Shown in pieces: positions 8,435 through 17,152 of a DNA stretch of 36,379 nucleotides; the first letter of the stretch is position 1, and every line of letters starts with the position of its first letter. This DNA comes from Rouxiella badensis. Its GTDB lineage: Bacteria; Pseudomonadota; Gammaproteobacteria; Enterobacterales; Enterobacteriaceae. The notes beneath the pieces were generated by a model. The model had not been told where the DNA came from, made no database searches, and saw only the letters and a program-made list of their open reading frames with translations. A program made the translations under genes and the position numbers. The stretch lies in contig NZ_MRWE01000046.1 of assembly GCF_002093665.1 (NCBI RefSeq), positions 1-36,379 on the forward strand. Reading direction: 5' to 3'.

Positions 8435-8462
8435 ATTATACGAGCAATATTTGAGCAGACAA
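8435..8462 (-). promoter_or_regulatory. ypfM promoter
   Basis: Read on the minus strand: TTGTCT (8462-8457, 4/6), 16-bp spacer, perfect TATAAT (8440-8435). The predicted start of transcription is about 20 bases before the ypfM ATG, leaving just enough room for the GGGGAG ribosome site. Confidence 0.7.
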
Positions 8463-8635
8463 ACAGTTTATTCCGATAATGAAACGGCGATCACGCAATT
8501 CAAACCGGTAATGGAATCGTGCTGCGTAATTAATTACGCCGAATTATCAGCTTAGCGGCACATTGCCTGGAAGTAGCCGAAAGGTTAATCTTTGATGAAT
8601 AAGAATTAACCGATAACCTTGAGGGAATAATAACC

Positions 8636-9082
8636 ATGAGCTTTAAGATTTACAGTAATGACAGCATTGGTTCGGTCGACTGGCAGCGTCTGGCCGATAT
8701 TCTGGAGCTGAGCGGACTTAATAAACGCGACCTACAGAGTCTGCAACGTGGATTCGAACACAGCCAGTTTCGCTACCTCGGCTACTGCGACGGTAAACTG
8801 ATTGCCACCGCACGGGCGATTAGCGATCTTACCTCGGCGTCTTATCTCAGCGACGTGGCCATTCATCCAGACTACCAGGGGCGCGGCTTCGGCAAACTCC
8901 TTATGCAGCGCATCATGCAAGACCTCGCGCCGTTCGGTAAAGTCATCATCTATGCGGTGCCCGATAAAATCGAATTCTATAAACGCTTTAGCTTTCACCC
9001 GCTGCTGACCGCCATGACCTATGCCGAAGGCGATGCACTGACGCGCCTTAGCAGCAATGGCTACATTCCGCCGTTAGCGTGA
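8636..9082 (+). CDS. GNAT family N-acetyltransferase
   Basis: A 148-residue acetyltransferase of the GNAT superfamily. The acetyl-CoA-binding motif A is at about residues 76-96 (LSDVAIHPDYQGRGFGKLLMQ, with the Q-x-x-G-x-G pyrophosphate loop). It is followed by helix and motif B (VIIYAVPDKIEFYKRFSF), where the Tyr of FYKRFSF is at the usual position of the catalytic or CoA-orienting Tyr. Substrate is not recognisable. A strong GAGGG ribosome site precedes the ATG. It stands alone between ypfM and yffB, where E. coli has no gene, so it is a lineage-specific addition. Confidence 0.88.
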   Translation: MSFKIYSNDSIGSVDWQRLADILELSGLNKRDLQSLQRGFEHSQFRYLGYCDGKLIATARAISDLTSASYLSDVAIHPDYQGRGFGKLLMQRIMQDLAPFGKVIIYAVPDKIEFYKRFSFHPLLTAMTYAEGDALTRLSSNGYIPPLA

Positions 9083-9244
9083 AGAGTCATGGGGGATGGA
9101 TCCTGAAGATGTTTTACAGCATTATGTAAGCATCATTTTTTTGGGCCAAAAACGCTGTCATAATGCGGCTTTCGGCTCAAAATTGGCTATTTTCTCGTCT
9201 GATTTGTTGCCTTAATCTGACGATTTCACATTTAGGGTATGCAC

Positions 9245-9619
9245 ATGGCAGAGACATCCTCATTTATCCTCTACGGCATCAAAAATTGCGATACCGTTAA
9301 AAAAGCGCGCCGCTGGCTGGAAGAAAATCACGTTGACGCACGCTTTCATGATTATCGCGTTGACGGGCTCGATGAGTCACTGATTCAGTCACTTATCGAT
9401 AAACAGGGTTGGGAAGCGCTGCTCAATACGCGCGGTACTACCTGGCGTAAGCTTGACGAATCCGTGCGCACTGCCTGTGATAATGTCGAGGCCGCCAAGG
9501 CCGTGATGCTGGAACATCCCGCCGTTATTAAACGCCCTTTCCTGCTTGCCGCCAGCGGACAATCGCTGCTTGGCTTCAAACCTGAAAGCTATGCGCAATT
9601 TGTTGCAGAGGTGAAGTAA
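9245..9619 (+). CDS. yffB: ArsC/Spx-family protein YffB
   Basis: A 124-residue thioredoxin-fold protein of the ArsC/Spx family, normally encoded just upstream of dapE. It has the single N-terminal Cys (C15 in [11 protein letters not shown]) and the conserved IKRP segment near residue 95, but not the second Cys of classical redox CxxC motifs. YffB is structurally known but its physiological reaction is unclear; glutathione-dependent thiol reduction has been proposed. The upstream ATG at 9239 is only one base from the AGGG ribosome site, whereas 9245 is seven bases away, so I chose 9245. Its stop codon abuts the dapE ATG directly. Confidence 0.9.
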   Translation: MAETSSFILYGIKNCDTVKKARRWLEENHVDARFHDYRVDGLDESLIQSLIDKQGWEALLNTRGTTWRKLDESVRTACDNVEAAKAVMLEHPAVIKRPFLLAASGQSLLGFKPESYAQFVAEVK

Positions 9620-10747
9620 ATGATTTGTCCGGTTTTAGATCTTGCACAGCAGCTTATCCGCCGCCCGTCCCTCAGCCCCGATGACGCCGGCTGTCAGGAG
9701 ATCCTGATTGCCCGCCTAAAGGCCATCGGTTTCCACATCGAGCCGATGAACTTTGGCGACACGCTTAATTTCTGGGCCACGCGCGGCGAAGGCAAGACGC
9801 TGGCGTTTGCCGGTCACACCGACGTCGTGCCAACCGGTGATCCTACGCTGTGGATAACCCCACCGTTCGAACCTGCCCTGCGCGACGGCATGCTGTTTGG
9901 CCGCGGTGCCGCAGACATGAAAGGTTCGCTGGCGTCGATGGTGGTCGCCGCAGAACGCTTCGTGGCCGCCAATCCGAATCATCAGGGTCGTTTGGCGTTT
10001 TTGATTACCTCCGATGAAGAGGCCAGCGCGGTCAACGGCACCGTGAAGGTGGTCGAAGCACTGATGGCGCGCAACGAGCGTATGGATTACTGTCTGGTTG
10101 GCGAACCCTCAAGCACCACGCGGGTGGGGGATATCGTCAAGAATGGCCGTCGCGGCTCGATGACCGCCAACCTGCAAATTCACGGCGTTCAGGGCCACGT
10201 TGCCTATCCACATCTGGCCGACAATCCGGTGCATCGCGCCATGCCTGCGCTGAACGAGCTGGTTTCCATCGAGTGGGATCAGGGCAATGAGTTCTTCCCG
10301 CCGACCAGCATGCAGATTGCTAATATCAACGCCGGTACCGGCAGCAACAACGTGATCCCGGGTGAGCTGTATGTACAGTTCAACTTCCGTTTCAGCACCG
10401 AGTTGACCGACGCTACCATCAAAGAGCGAGTGAAGGCATTGCTCGACAAGCATCAGTTGAATTACACGCTGAACTGGGTCGTTTCCGGTCAGCCGTTCCT
10501 GACGCCGCGCGGCAGTCTGGTTGATGCGGTGATCAACGCGGTGCAGCACTACAGCGAAATCACCCCGGACCTGCAAACCACCGGCGGCACCTCTGACGGT
10601 CGTTTTATCGCATTGATGGGAGCACAGGTCGTTGAGTTAGGTCCGGTCAACGCCTCAATCCATAAAATCAATGAATGCGTCCAGGCGTCCGATTTACAGC
10701 TGCTGGCCCGCATGTATCAGCGCATCATGGAGCAGTTGGTCGGATGA
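9620..10747 (+). CDS. dapE: Succinyl-diaminopimelate desuccinylase
   Basis: A 375-residue cytoplasmic M20 zinc hydrolase. It removes succinate from N-succinyl-L,L-diaminopimelate, the last step before epimerisation in DAP/lysine synthesis. Metal and catalytic residues are in place: H66 and D68 (AGHTDVVP), D99 (GAADMKG), E133/E134 (SDEEASA), E162 (GEPSS) and H348 (IHKINECV). Length equals the E. coli enzyme. GAGGTGA within the end of yffB is the ribosome site, and the ATG follows the yffB stop without a gap, so the two are translationally coupled. The stop overlaps the start of the next gene (ATGA). Confidence 0.97.
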   Translation: MICPVLDLAQQLIRRPSLSPDDAGCQEILIARLKAIGFHIEPMNFGDTLNFWATRGEGKTLAFAGHTDVVPTGDPTLWITPPFEPALRDGMLFGRGAADMKGSLASMVVAAERFVAANPNHQGRLAFLITSDEEASAVNGTVKVVEALMARNERMDYCLVGEPSSTTRVGDIVKNGRRGSMTANLQIHGVQGHVAYPHLADNPVHRAMPALNELVSIEWDQGNEFFPPTSMQIANINAGTGSNNVIPGELYVQFNFRFSTELTDATIKERVKALLDKHQLNYTLNWVVSGQPFLTPRGSLVDAVINAVQHYSEITPDLQTTGGTSDGRFIALMGAQVVELGPVNASIHKINECVQASDLQLLARMYQRIMEQLVG

Positions 10748-11421
10748 TTGACCACGCCATGCTCACCGGCCAGTCGACCGGGCATCTGATCGATATCGGT
10801 AGTGGCCATCGCCTGCAACCCGAGGCAGCAAGGGCGTTTTCCGCCCTACAGACCGCGGCGTCGCAGGCGGGATTCAATCTGCAACCTGCCAGCACTTTTC
10901 GTGACTTCGCCAGACAATTGGCTATCTGGAATGGCAAATTCCACGGAGAACGACCAGTATTAGATAGTGACAGCCGTCCGGTGGATATTAGCCAGCTTGA
11001 TGACGGCGAGCGCGGCGAACTGATACTGCGATGGTCGGCACTGCCGGGCGCGAGCCGCCACCACTGGGGCAGCGAGTTGGATATTTATGCGCCCGACTTG
11101 CTGCCCGAAGGTGCAAAACTTCAGCTGGAACCCTGGGAATACGAGGAAGGCGGCTATTTCTTTCCGTTGACTCAATGGTTAACCCAGAACATGGCGTCGT
11201 TTGGCTTTTACAGGCCGTTTAGCGAAGATACCGGCGGCGTCGCCGTTGAGCCTTGGCATTTAAGCTACCGTCCTCTGGCGCAAGAGTGTGAAAAACTGCT
11301 GACGCCACAGGTGCTCCAACAGGCTTGGCAGGGTCAGAATCTTGGCGGCCACGCGTGGGTACTCAGTGAGCTCGAGCGCATCTTTGCCCAGTATGTTCAA
11401 ACGAGTAAAAGCAGTCAGTAA
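10744..11421 (+). CDS. M15-family (VanY/LdcB-like) peptidase
   Basis: A 225-residue zinc peptidase of family M15 (D,D- or L,D-carboxypeptidase type). It shows the family's S-x-H-x-x-G-x-(A/E)-x-D motif at residues 104-113 (H106, D113) and the E-x-x-H motif at 169-172 (EPWH), giving the Zn ligands H106, D113, H172 and general base E169. No signal peptide or membrane segment is visible, so it appears cytoplasmic, unlike most M15 enzymes; a role in trimming recycled muropeptides is possible but unproven. Its ATG overlaps the dapE stop (ATGA), so the two are coupled. Dipeptide end and substrate cannot be told from sequence. Confidence 0.88.
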   Translation: MIDHAMLTGQSTGHLIDIGSGHRLQPEAARAFSALQTAASQAGFNLQPASTFRDFARQLAIWNGKFHGERPVLDSDSRPVDISQLDDGERGELILRWSALPGASRHHWGSELDIYAPDLLPEGAKLQLEPWEYEEGGYFFPLTQWLTQNMASFGFYRPFSEDTGGVAVEPWHLSYRPLAQECEKLLTPQVLQQAWQGQNLGGHAWVLSELERIFAQYVQTSKSSQ

Positions 11422-11485
11422 AAGGGCCGCAGCAATGCAGTAACGTGTTCTAGAAAAACACATTAACCAGTAAGGGAGTCATATT

Positions 11486-11677
11486 ATGGAATGGATTAAA
11501 GATTACTGGTGGATAGTGCTGATCGTTCTGGCCGGCATCATCATCAGCGGCATTAAAGAATTGAATCGGGTTGATGTCAAAGCCTATCTGAAGGATAAAC
11601 CGGAGATCCCACCGCATCGCGATAACAACGCCGAATGGGACGATGACGACGACTGGCCAAAGGACAAGAAAAAGTAA
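11486..11677 (+). CDS. ypfN: YpfN family membrane protein (UPF0370)
   Basis: A 63-residue protein with one N-terminal membrane helix (about residues 8-26, [16 protein letters not shown]) and a charged cytoplasmic tail with a run of Asp and a Lys-rich end ([12 protein letters not shown]). It matches UPF0370/YpfN, which lies downstream of dapE in E. coli as well. AGGGAG precedes the ATG. Function is unknown. Confidence 0.93.
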   Translation: MEWIKDYWWIVLIVLAGIIISGIKELNRVDVKAYLKDKPEIPPHRDNNAEWDDDDDWPKDKKK

Positions 11678-11722
11678 CCGTCGCGTATTAACTTTTAACC
11701 CTACCTCTAACACGTCAAACCT

Positions 11723-11744
11723 GCGGCAGGTATCAGCCTGCCGC
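11723..11744. other. Hairpin between convergent ypfN and ypfH
   Basis: Perfect 8-bp GC-rich stem GCGGCAGG/CCTGCCGC with a 6-nt loop, in the 82-bp gap between two converging genes. No T-run follows on either strand; it may act as a weak terminator or mRNA end structure. Confidence 0.45.
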
Positions 11745-11759
11745 GCCTTCAACGAAACG

Positions 11760-12389
11760 TTAATCCGCCTTTAGTCTGCTAATCGCCGCATCAATCATCT
11801 GTGGACTGATACCGTGTGCCACTTTAGGGGCAAGATCCAAAGTGCAGGCATTGCCCAGCTCTTGCAGCCTCTCTGCTGCGATGACGGCGTTATTCGCCGC
11901 GATCACCGGGTCGCTTTGGCCGTGGATAAAATGAATTTTTGTCTCAGCACCGATAGCGGTCTCCGGCAAACTGGCAAAACGACCGCTGAAAGAGACGATG
12001 CGGCCGGCAAGATTCTGCTCAACCTTGGTGGACTCGAGCGACATAATGGATCCCTGCGAGAAGCCGATCAACACGGTATCGGCGGGTTTTACGCCGCTTC
12101 TCTGCTGCCAGTCGCGCACGGTTTTAACAAACAGCGGCATCGATTCGGCGATACGCTGATGGCGATTATGCTCGGTCACGCCTTGCACGGAGAACCACTG
12201 ACGCCCCTGCCCAAGGTCGCAGGCGAACGGACTGCCGATGCTGACTATCAGCGCATGAGGAAAACTGGCGATAAAATAACGCCCAATTTCGCCCATTGAA
12301 ACGGGATTGTCACCCACGCCGTGGAAAAGTAATACCAGCTGTTCCGCCTGCCCCTGCGGCTGTTGAACGACAACGTTTTCCGGACTCAT
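11760..12389 (-). CDS. ypfH: Esterase YpfH (alpha/beta hydrolase)
   Basis: A 209-residue serine hydrolase of the carboxylesterase/phospholipase (DUF/Abhydrolase_2) group. The nucleophile is S111 in GFSQGS, with acid D160 (HGQSDPVI) and base H192 (KVAHGIS). The N-terminal LLFHGVGDNPVSMGEIG provides the oxyanion region. E. coli YpfH is about 232 residues; this one lacks the C-terminal extension seen there and ends right after the last helix, which leaves the catalytic core intact. E. coli YpfH has esterase activity on short acyl esters; the natural substrate is unknown. It converges on ypfN. Confidence 0.9.
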   Translation of the reverse strand: MSPENVVVQQPQGQAEQLVLLFHGVGDNPVSMGEIGRYFIASFPHALIVSIGSPFACDLGQGRQWFSVQGVTEHNRHQRIAESMPLFVKTVRDWQQRSGVKPADTVLIGFSQGSIMSLESTKVEQNLAGRIVSFSGRFASLPETAIGAETKIHFIHGQSDPVIAANNAVIAAERLQELGNACTLDLAPKVAHGISPQMIDAAISRLKAD

Positions 12390-12535
12390 AACGCAAACTC
12401 CTGTGACTTTCTAAATGTTTACAGCCGGAAAATACCGGTTGCCAATGCCTTAACTATACGCGGCTGCTCATTCAGGAAAACCGGGTTTTATTGAATAAGT
12501 CGTACTGATTTTTTCAATCTGCGGGTGCGTTCTTT

Positions 12536-13201
12536 TTATCGATTGGAATAGGCTGCGTGATAGCTGATGCGGAGCGTACCTTTCTTGACCTTGGCGGACT
12601 TGAGGAAGAAATCGGTGATTTCGCTGATATTTTCAACGTGCGTGCCGCCGCACAGAATCGGCTCGGTGTTTTCAATCAGCGTGAGGCGAGTCTCACCTTC
12701 CATCCAGGCGGTGACCGCCGCGCCCGCGCGCAGTCTGGCGTGAATGTCCTTTTGTATCTCGACAATAGGTAATTCTTCGACCGGCACGGCTTCATCGCCC
12801 ATCCTCGAGAACTCCACGCGTGACTCTCCAGGAAAATGGTGACCCGAGGTAGCCAGCCAGCCGTAAGGCTTCAGCACGATATTCATCAGGTGTCCGGCGG
12901 TGTGCAGTGCGGCATTTTGCAGGCGTTCGGTCGCGGAAATCGCCGTTCTCAGCGTGGCGTTTTGCTCAAACTGCAACGGCTCCTGCGGATAGACCACCAC
13001 CTGGCCGGACGGATGCTTGCGCACCTTTACCGGAATATCGTTCACCCAGCCAGTGTCGGCAGGCTGCCCGCCGCCCTGCGGATGAAAGATGTTCTGCTCC
13101 AACGCTATCCACTCACCGTGTTCGTCAGTGCCTTGCGCAATGGCCTGAGTGTCTAGATTGAAACAATAGGTATTTTGCATATAAAGCGGGGTCTGATTCA
13201 T
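12536..13201 (-). CDS. Trans-acting alanyl-tRNA editing protein (AlaX)
   Basis: A 221-residue stand-alone homologue of the AlaRS editing domain. AlaX proteins hydrolyse Ser-tRNA(Ala) (and sometimes Gly-tRNA(Ala)) in the cytoplasm. Signature residues are visible: HPQGGGQP (40-47), Zn ligands H100 and H104 (HTAGHLM) and C184 and H188 (CGGTHV). There is no aminoacylation domain. The length suits the short/medium AlaX classes. AGGGAG precedes the ATG. It lies 71 bp downstream of tmcA in the same direction. E. coli K-12 has no gene here. Confidence 0.9.
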   Translation of the reverse strand: MNQTPLYMQNTYCFNLDTQAIAQGTDEHGEWIALEQNIFHPQGGGQPADTGWVNDIPVKVRKHPSGQVVVYPQEPLQFEQNATLRTAISATERLQNAALHTAGHLMNIVLKPYGWLATSGHHFPGESRVEFSRMGDEAVPVEELPIVEIQKDIHARLRAGAAVTAWMEGETRLTLIENTEPILCGGTHVENISEITDFFLKSAKVKKGTLRISYHAAYSNR

Positions 13202-13272
13202 GCCGGTTGCTCCCTGTTATATTTCGTTGATGAATTAATAACATACAAAAGGCGCGCCAGCAGAACAAGGCG

Positions 13273-15336
13273 TTATTCGGCAAACTGCTTCGCGCGGGCA
13301 CAGCGAGTCGGGTCAATGCTTTGCATCGCCCGTCGGGTTTCCTCACGCCAGCAGGCAAGCAGCGCCTTCTTGCCGCTTAGCCGCAGCGTACTCACCACCT
13401 CAGGCAGCGTATTCCCTTGTTGCAGGATGGCGCGCAGGGCCGGAAGCGGCTCGGTAGACCGCGCCAGCAGACGCAGCAACGCGCTCCGGCTGCTGTCCAG
13501 CGAACGGCTGGCAAAGGCGAATCCCGCCAGCTCGCGCCAGTCGCCATCGTCAAGCAGCGCGTCTTCTGCGACTGTCTTTTGAGGCCAGATAACCTCGGCC
13601 ACCTCAACGGGGACCTGCCGCCGGTTCTTCGATAACCGCCGTTTTGCCTGCTGGCAGAGGCTTTGTCCCTGCGGACTGAGAGGCAGCACGGCCATAGCCG
13701 CAAAGCACCCGCTGCTGGCCTCACGCTGACCACCGACGCGGACTGTCTCAAAGCCACAGCGCTGCCAGAAGCGCCACAGCGGGTCGGTAAAACCAAAGCT
13801 CACTGAGAGAAAGTCCAGGCCCTGCGCAGCGGCAAACTGCTGCTGTTCGCTAACAAGCGCCTGCGCAACCCCTCTGCGACGCTGGGCCGGAGACACCGCT
13901 ATGCGGGTGATTCGTCGCGACAGCATCACCGCCGCTTCAGGGAATCCGGCGTGCGCCGCCAATGACTGCGCCACCAGATTGCCTCTCGGCCTGCGCCTTC
14001 CGGCCCAGATTTCATGGGCTAAGTCAGGCTGCAGACCGCCCTCGTCCACCAGCCAGAGCGCTGCCGACAGCGCGTTGTCGCAATATCCGGCGGCGAACGA
14101 CATACCGGACGCATCCATCATCCGCCGCAGGTCCAGCGGCGAAGTGCGGTAATGCGCGCTGGTCAGCAGATGATAAAAATCTGCCAATAAATCAGGCGAC
14201 TGCTCCCAGGCTGCGGCATCGAAATTTTTAACCTGAACCGGCGCTGAGGCACCGTTTGGGCTTACGGCGCTGTAGTCCGGCTCGTCGAACAGAAGGATGT
14301 CGTCAAGCAGCCGCTCTAGCGGATCCTGCTGGGCCCAGCGGATCGGCGCTGTGAGCCGAAGATCTTGCCAGTCCGTTAGCGACGCACAGAACTTCAGTAA
14401 AAAGCCCCGTCCGGTGCCCTCGTATCCCTGCACGGTGGTGGTCAGCAAAACACGGGGGAAAAAGGGGATAAGTCTCTGGAGCAACGGCGCGGGAATAGCC
14501 GCCGCCTCGTCAATAAGCAACCAGTCGGCGTTAACTGCGGCACCGCTTTCACAATGGGCAAGCAGCGCGTCGGGCGCCCAGAACTGCACCGCCTCCTCCC
14601 CCTGCTCACTGAGGCGCTGTCCCGCCGCCTTGCTCGGCGCAGTCATCCAGCAGGTGCCCTGCCAGTGCTGCACCAGCATGCCAGCGAGGGTGGATTTTCC
14701 CCGGCCACGCGCGGCGGTCAGCACCCAGATACCGTCCTCGGCCTGCAATAACTGGTCGAGGATCGCGCGCTGTCCGGGCGTCGGCTCGCCCTGCGGCGTT
14801 GTCCAATCGGGTGCGGAACTAAGAAGTTGAGGGGAAAAAGCACTGTTCTGGCACCAAAGCAACGCCTGAGTATCGGCCTCGATAGATTGGCAAAAACGGC
14901 TAATAAAGCGCGGCGTGGCAATGGCCTCAGACAGTTCGGTCCAGCGTATGCTGTCGGCATCCGGCAACGTCGGCCATGCCTGCCATTCGGGCACCAGCAG
15001 TATCAGCCAGCTTCCCGCCCGCAGCACGCCGCTGAAGGCGGCCAGTGCCTCAACGTTCAACCCTTCCCGAGCATCGAAGACGCCATGCAGGAATTCCTGC
15101 CCCAGCAGCTGATTCACCGCCTCGGGTTTTACCCTAGGTGACGTATCCTGCTCATTAGGGCTTACCCACAGCCAGTCGCCGCTAAAATGGCGGCTAACCT
15201 GTTGTGCGGTCTGCCCGCACCAGTCAAACTCGCCGCTCAGCACCAGAATACGCCGCATGCCCTGACGCAACATCTGCCGCTGACAGGCGTCTAGCCGCGA
15301 AATTATCGTAGCGTCAGATGCGTCATTGTCGATCAT
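13273..15336 (-). CDS. tmcA: tRNA(Met) cytidine acetyltransferase TmcA
   Basis: A 687-residue RNA-modifying enzyme that acetylates C34 of elongator tRNA(Met) (ac4C), using acetyl-CoA and ATP or GTP hydrolysis. Order of domains: N-terminal DUF1726-like region, RecD-like helicase module with Walker A TAARGRGKS (about 207-215) and Walker B LLIDEAAA (about 274-281), the TTVQGYEGTGRGF segment, then a GNAT domain (RIAVSPAQRRRGVAQALV) and a C-terminal tRNA-binding tail. I chose ATG 15336, which follows the upstream stop as TGA-G-ATG and suggests re-initiation. An in-frame TTG at 15351 would add five residues and overlap the upstream gene. Length is close to E. coli TmcA (671). Confidence 0.95.
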   Translation of the reverse strand: MIDNDASDATIISRLDACQRQMLRQGMRRILVLSGEFDWCGQTAQQVSRHFSGDWLWVSPNEQDTSPRVKPEAVNQLLGQEFLHGVFDAREGLNVEALAAFSGVLRAGSWLILLVPEWQAWPTLPDADSIRWTELSEAIATPRFISRFCQSIEADTQALLWCQNSAFSPQLLSSAPDWTTPQGEPTPGQRAILDQLLQAEDGIWVLTAARGRGKSTLAGMLVQHWQGTCWMTAPSKAAGQRLSEQGEEAVQFWAPDALLAHCESGAAVNADWLLIDEAAAIPAPLLQRLIPFFPRVLLTTTVQGYEGTGRGFLLKFCASLTDWQDLRLTAPIRWAQQDPLERLLDDILLFDEPDYSAVSPNGASAPVQVKNFDAAAWEQSPDLLADFYHLLTSAHYRTSPLDLRRMMDASGMSFAAGYCDNALSAALWLVDEGGLQPDLAHEIWAGRRRPRGNLVAQSLAAHAGFPEAAVMLSRRITRIAVSPAQRRRGVAQALVSEQQQFAAAQGLDFLSVSFGFTDPLWRFWQRCGFETVRVGGQREASSGCFAAMAVLPLSPQGQSLCQQAKRRLSKNRRQVPVEVAEVIWPQKTVAEDALLDDGDWRELAGFAFASRSLDSSRSALLRLLARSTEPLPALRAILQQGNTLPEVVSTLRLSGKKALLACWREETRRAMQSIDPTRCARAKQFAE

Positions 15337-15337
15337 C

Positions 15338-15790
15338 TCAGGTTTTTCCAACCATCAGCGAAAGAATGCCTGCGGCAATCAACGGCCCGACCGGCACGCC
15401 TTTGAAGAACGCAACGCCCAGTACGGTGCCCACCAGAAGCCCGGCAACCAGCTGCGGCTGCGTGCCCATCAGCGTCAGACCACGCCCACCGAGCCAGGAA
15501 ACGCCAACGCCCACCAGGATCGCGACAATCGATTTCCAGTGAAAGAAGGAGTGAATAAGGGTGCTCGCACTGAGTTTGCCGTTGGCAATCGGCACCATCA
15601 CGCCAATAGTCAGAATAATGATGCCCAGCGTCAGGCCATATTTTTCAATCCACGGAAAAAAGTGATTGAGCGGCGTGATGCGCACGGTCAGCAGGAAGAA
15701 CATCGCGATTGTTACGGCAGAATTGTGGCTGAGGATCCCTAAACCGGCGAACACCAGCAGAATAAGCAAGGTTGGATCGAGAAAAGCCAT
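15338..15790 (-). CDS. DUF441 (YeaL) family membrane protein
   Basis: A 150-residue inner-membrane protein with about four hydrophobic helices (residues 5-23, 27-45, 53-72 and 82-145, which is split). It closely resembles E. coli Yea[36 protein letters not shown] and the nearly invariant [41 protein letters not shown]. Function is unknown. The start at 15790 is preceded by GGGA at good spacing; an upstream ATG at 15823 would add a poorly conserved 11-residue piece. In E. coli yeaL is elsewhere; here it is directly coupled to tmcA. Confidence 0.9.
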   Translation of the reverse strand: MAFLDPTLLILLVFAGLGILSHNSAVTIAMFFLLTVRITPLNHFFPWIEKYGLTLGIIILTIGVMVPIANGKLSASTLIHSFFHWKSIVAILVGVGVSWLGGRGLTLMGTQPQLVAGLLVGTVLGVAFFKGVPVGPLIAAGILSLMVGKT

Positions 15791-15824
15791 AATATTCCCA
15801 GAATAGTAAAACGCATGACCCAAA

Positions 15825-15931
15825 ATCTTTCACGTTGCAGCCAGGCGGCAAGCAGGCGCATCCCCGGGAGCTGACACTCGTCAGTGACCGGGGTAAGCAT
15901 GCGTAGCCAACACCGCTGCGGCGTGAAAGAT
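15825..15931. repeat. ERIC-like repeat, copy 1
   Basis: A 107-bp palindromic element whose ends form a near-perfect inverted repeat (ATCTTTCACG at one end, CGTGAAAGAT at the other; 15 of 17 terminal bases pair). The core matches the two conserved ERIC blocks: about 17 of 22 bases of the ERIC1R block (GCATCCCCGGGAGCTGACAC) and 16 of 22 of the ERIC2 block (CAGTGACCGGGGTAAGC). It is therefore an enterobacterial repetitive intergenic consensus (IRU) relative, non-coding. It lies in the leader of the DUF441-tmcA cluster and would be transcribed with it. Confidence 0.9.
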
Positions 15932-15953
15932 GAAGCAACGAATATTATCCAAA

Positions 15954-16060
15954 ATCTTTCACGTTGCAGCCAGGCGGCAAGCAGGCGCATCCTCGGGAGC
16001 TGACACTCGTCAGTGACCGGGGTAAGCATGCGTAGCCAACAACGCTGCGGCGTGAAAGAT
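15954..16060. repeat. ERIC-like repeat, copy 2
   Basis: A second 107-bp copy in the same orientation, 129 bp downstream of copy 1 and separated from it by 22 bp. The copies differ at only two positions (C/T in the CATCCCCGGG block, C/A in CCAACACCG). Such closeness suggests recent tandem duplication or gene conversion rather than two old insertions. Confidence 0.9.
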
Positions 16061-16102
16061 GAAGGATAAGATTATTTATTATTTTGACGATGGAGACCAG
16101 CC

Positions 16103-16987
16103 CTACCGACTGGCAAAGGTGTTGCATTGATCCATTTTGCCCGAGTCGTACCCGCGCTTGAACCATTCATAGCGCTGCGCTGAGGTGCCGTGGGTGAAAC
16201 TGTCGGGGACCACTCTCCCTTGACTCTGCTGTTGCAGTTTGTCATCGCCGATTGCCCTTGCGGCATCCAGCGCCTGCTTGAGGTCGCCGTCCTCCAGGAC
16301 CTGCTCTTGCTGCATAGCATGACCCCAGATACCGGCAAAACAGTCGGCCTGCAGTTCCATCTTGACCGACAGGCGATTAACCTCGGTTTGTGAGGCACCC
16401 TGCTGCATCTGGCGCACCTTGCGCTCAATGCCCAGCAGGTTTTGCACGTGATGCCCGACCTCATGCGCGACAACATATCCCTGCGCAAAATCACCGCCCG
16501 CGCCAAGCTTGTCGCGCAGTTCCTGATAGAAGGACAAGTCGATATACACTGTACTGTCGGCAGGGCAGTAGAACGGCCCCATCACCGATTGCCCCGTTCC
16601 ACAGCCGGTGCGGGTTGCGCCACGGTACATCACCAGTTTAGGGTCGCGATAGCTCATGCCGTTTTGCTTAAAAATCTGGGTCCAGACGTCTTCCGTAGAA
16701 GCCAGGATCACGGAAGTGAATTTGGCCTGCCGATCGTCGTTGGGGCTGATAGAGCCAGAGGTTTGCCGCTGCTGATACTGCGAAGGGTTCTGTGATTGAC
16801 CGCCGGTGATAAGCGGTGAAAGGTCGATACCATAGTAACCGGCCACCAGTACCACAATAACGATGACGATACCGCTTTTGCCGCGAATGGGAATGCGCAT
16901 GCCGCCCAAACCGTTGCCGCCTTGCCCACCGCTTTCATTGCGGCGATCTTCAACATTGTCGCTCTCCCGACGCCCTTGCCAACGCAT
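16103..16987 (-). CDS. ypfJ: Putative neutral zinc metallopeptidase YpfJ
   Basis: A 294-residue member of the YpfJ (zinc metallopeptidase, DUF/PF04228) family. A hydrophilic N-terminus with a Gly-rich patch is followed by one membrane helix (about 38-54, [16 protein letters not shown]), then a periplasmic domain with the HExxH zinc motif at 175-179 (AHEVGHHVQ) and downstream QADCFAG. Nearby [23 protein letters not shown] carries two family Cys residues. GGAGGTG lies ahead of the ATG. Substrate is unknown. It has the same neighbours (tmcA, purC) as in E. coli, apart from the inserted genes. Confidence 0.93.
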   Translation of the reverse strand: MRWQGRRESDNVEDRRNESGGQGGNGLGGMRIPIRGKSGIVIVIVVLVAGYYGIDLSPLITGGQSQNPSQYQQRQTSGSISPNDDRQAKFTSVILASTEDVWTQIFKQNGMSYRDPKLVMYRGATRTGCGTGQSVMGPFYCPADSTVYIDLSFYQELRDKLGAGGDFAQGYVVAHEVGHHVQNLLGIERKVRQMQQGASQTEVNRLSVKMELQADCFAGIWGHAMQQEQVLEDGDLKQALDAARAIGDDKLQQQSQGRVVPDSFTHGTSAQRYEWFKRGYDSGKMDQCNTFASR

Positions 16988-17067
16988 AATTCACCTCCGC
17001 TGTTTTTTTCTAATCCTAGTTAACAAGGTGCAGGAATACCACTTGCTCAGACAAGATTTGCGGGGCG

Positions 17068-17120
17068 AAAAAAAGCCTCCTCGGACGACAGCGTTAAGCG
17101 GGTCATCAACACAAGGAGGC
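17068..17120 (-). terminator. Terminator of purC
   Basis: On the minus strand: GCCTCCT, a 32-nt loop, AGGAGGC, then seven T. The stem arms are at 17114-17120 and 17075-17081 with the A-run (T on the transcript) at 17068-17074. The loop is long for an intrinsic terminator, but stem and T-run fit well. It sits between the purC stop and the ypfJ start. Confidence 0.65.
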
Positions 17121-17134
17121 GTAATCGTTTGCGC
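17119..17134. promoter_or_regulatory. PurR-box-like sequence after purC
   Basis: GCGCAAACGATTACGC (read on the minus strand) agrees with 12 of 16 positions of the PurR operator ACGCAAACGTTTGCGT. It lies downstream of purC and about 130 bp upstream of ypfJ, not at the purC promoter, so its use as an operator is doubtful. Confidence 0.25.
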
Positions 17135-17152
17135 GGTGCGGCTAAAAAAAGA

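Larger units (their letters stand above)
8134..8635. other. Intergenic region around ypfM
   Basis: About 500 bp that contains no ordinary gene apart from the 60-bp ypfM. It is AT-rich; 8134-8348 lies downstream of ypfM and shows no clear terminator or longer reading frame. 8463-8635 carries the leader of the GNAT gene, whose GAGGG ribosome site is at about 8621-8625. Confidence 0.5.

Noticed and set aside
15825-16060. Possible CRISPR array
   Set aside because: Only two long (107 bp) palindromic units with a 22-bp gap; the sequence matches ERIC, and no cas genes are present.
15645-16166. Three minus-strand reading frames with shared peptides (LPRSLTSVSSRGCACLP and similar)
   Set aside because: They are translations of the two ERIC-like repeats plus parts of the DUF441 and ypfJ ends; no ribosome sites and the shared peptide is due to the DNA repeat.
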